Shown one piece after another: positions 63,714 to 64,000 of a DNA stretch of 64,000 nucleotides. This DNA is from Thiosocius teredinicola (lineage in GTDB: Bacteria > Pseudomonadota > Gammaproteobacteria > Chromatiales > Chromatiaceae). The notes beneath the pieces are model-generated. The model was not told the origin of the DNA and searched no databases. It saw nothing but the letters and a program-made list of their open reading frames with translations. Position 1 is the first letter of the stretch; each line of letters starts with the position of its first letter. A program made the translations under genes and the position numbers. Location of the stretch: positions 1,909,297 through 1,973,296 of the forward strand of contig NZ_CP019936.1 in the NCBI RefSeq assembly GCF_002009425.1, given 5' to 3'.

Positions 63714-64000
63714 ATGCAAAAGTTTGAGACCTTTACCGGTGTGGTCTGTCCGTTGGACCGATCCAATGTCGATACGGACGCGATCATCCCGAAGCAGTTC
63801 CTGAAGTCGATCAAGCGCACCGGTTTTGGTCCGAACTTGTTCGACGACTGGCGCTATCTCGACCACGGCGAGCCGGGCATGGACAACAGCACGCGTCCGG
63901 TCAATCCGGACTTCGTGCTCAACGATCCGCGCTACGCCGGCGCCAGCATCCTGTTGGCGCGCGAGAACTTCGGTTGCGGTTCGTCACGCGAGCACGCGCC
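63714..64000 (+). CDS. leuD: 3-isopropylmalate dehydratase small subunit (partial)
   Basis: The first 95 codons are visible; the 3' end is beyond the right edge. It begins [20 protein letters not shown], followed by [19 protein letters not shown] and [18 protein letters not shown], the family signature at the substrate loop. It pairs with LeuC. Separated from leuC by the small lipoprotein gene. Confidence 0.96.
   Translation, partial: MQKFETFTGVVCPLDRSNVDTDAIIPKQFLKSIKRTGFGPNLFDDWRYLDHGEPGMDNSTRPVNPDFVLNDPRYAGASILLARENFGCGSSREHA

Overview
The window is a G+C-rich gammaproteobacterial chromosome segment. The best taxonomic clue is the block thrS-infC-rpmI-rplT-pheS-pheT-ihfA-merR-like-tRNA-Pro, a conserved order in Gammaproteobacteria. 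HrpA, YheT, YchJ, LpxD and a TolC-type outer-membrane protein agree with this. A cation/proton antiporter operon (mrpEFG) and the split transhydrogenase pntAA-pntAB-pntB would suit a marine or haloalkaline, possibly sulfur-oxidising member (Chromatiales-like), but that placement is inference. No prophage, CRISPR array, rRNA gene or intact transposase gene was seen.

Layout. 1-1.0 kb: mrpE-F-G, minus strand, cut by the window edge. 1.5-2.8 kb: bioA. 2.8-11.9 kb: two unrecognised giant genes (1433 and 1565 codons) in one minus-strand operon; this is the main candidate for an undescribed system. 12.1-19.9 kb: the translation and IHF block, including a probable attenuator-like thrS leader, an AUC-initiated infC and a tRNA-Pro(GGG) whose 3' end and terminator are tandemly duplicated (144-bp unit). 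20.2-24.1 kb: a REC-GGDEF-REC diguanylate cyclase, a secreted VWA protein and a NagD-like phosphatase. 24.6-27.4 kb: transhydrogenase. 27.4-34.0 kb: a GGDEF-EAL protein, a Sel1 protein with an internal amber codon, and hrpA. 34.0-39.0 kb: small genes (a ribbon-helix-helix protein and a divergent 40-residue membrane peptide, ychJ, DUF938, a lytic transglycosylase, a thioredoxin-like protein, a MITE-like element, an LprI-like protein, psiE).

39.0-44.2 kb: a yheT-ABC exporter operon, a divergent M23 peptidase, and tolC. 44.2-53.2 kb: a surface-polysaccharide locus (GT2, GT-C/TMTC-like protein, Wzm/Wzt export ABC with a carbohydrate-binding tail, FkbM methyltransferase, two GT4 glycosyltransferases), with more A/T-rich codon use than the rest and a 516-bp non-coding gap. 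53.3-61.1 kb: aroC, an MFS transporter, an lpxD outside its usual operon, and an MFP-RND efflux pair. 61.2-64 kb: a LysR regulator divergent from leuC, a small entericidin-like lipoprotein gene, and the start of leuD, cut by the right edge.

All assignments come from reading translations and motifs by eye; no database search or structure prediction was run.
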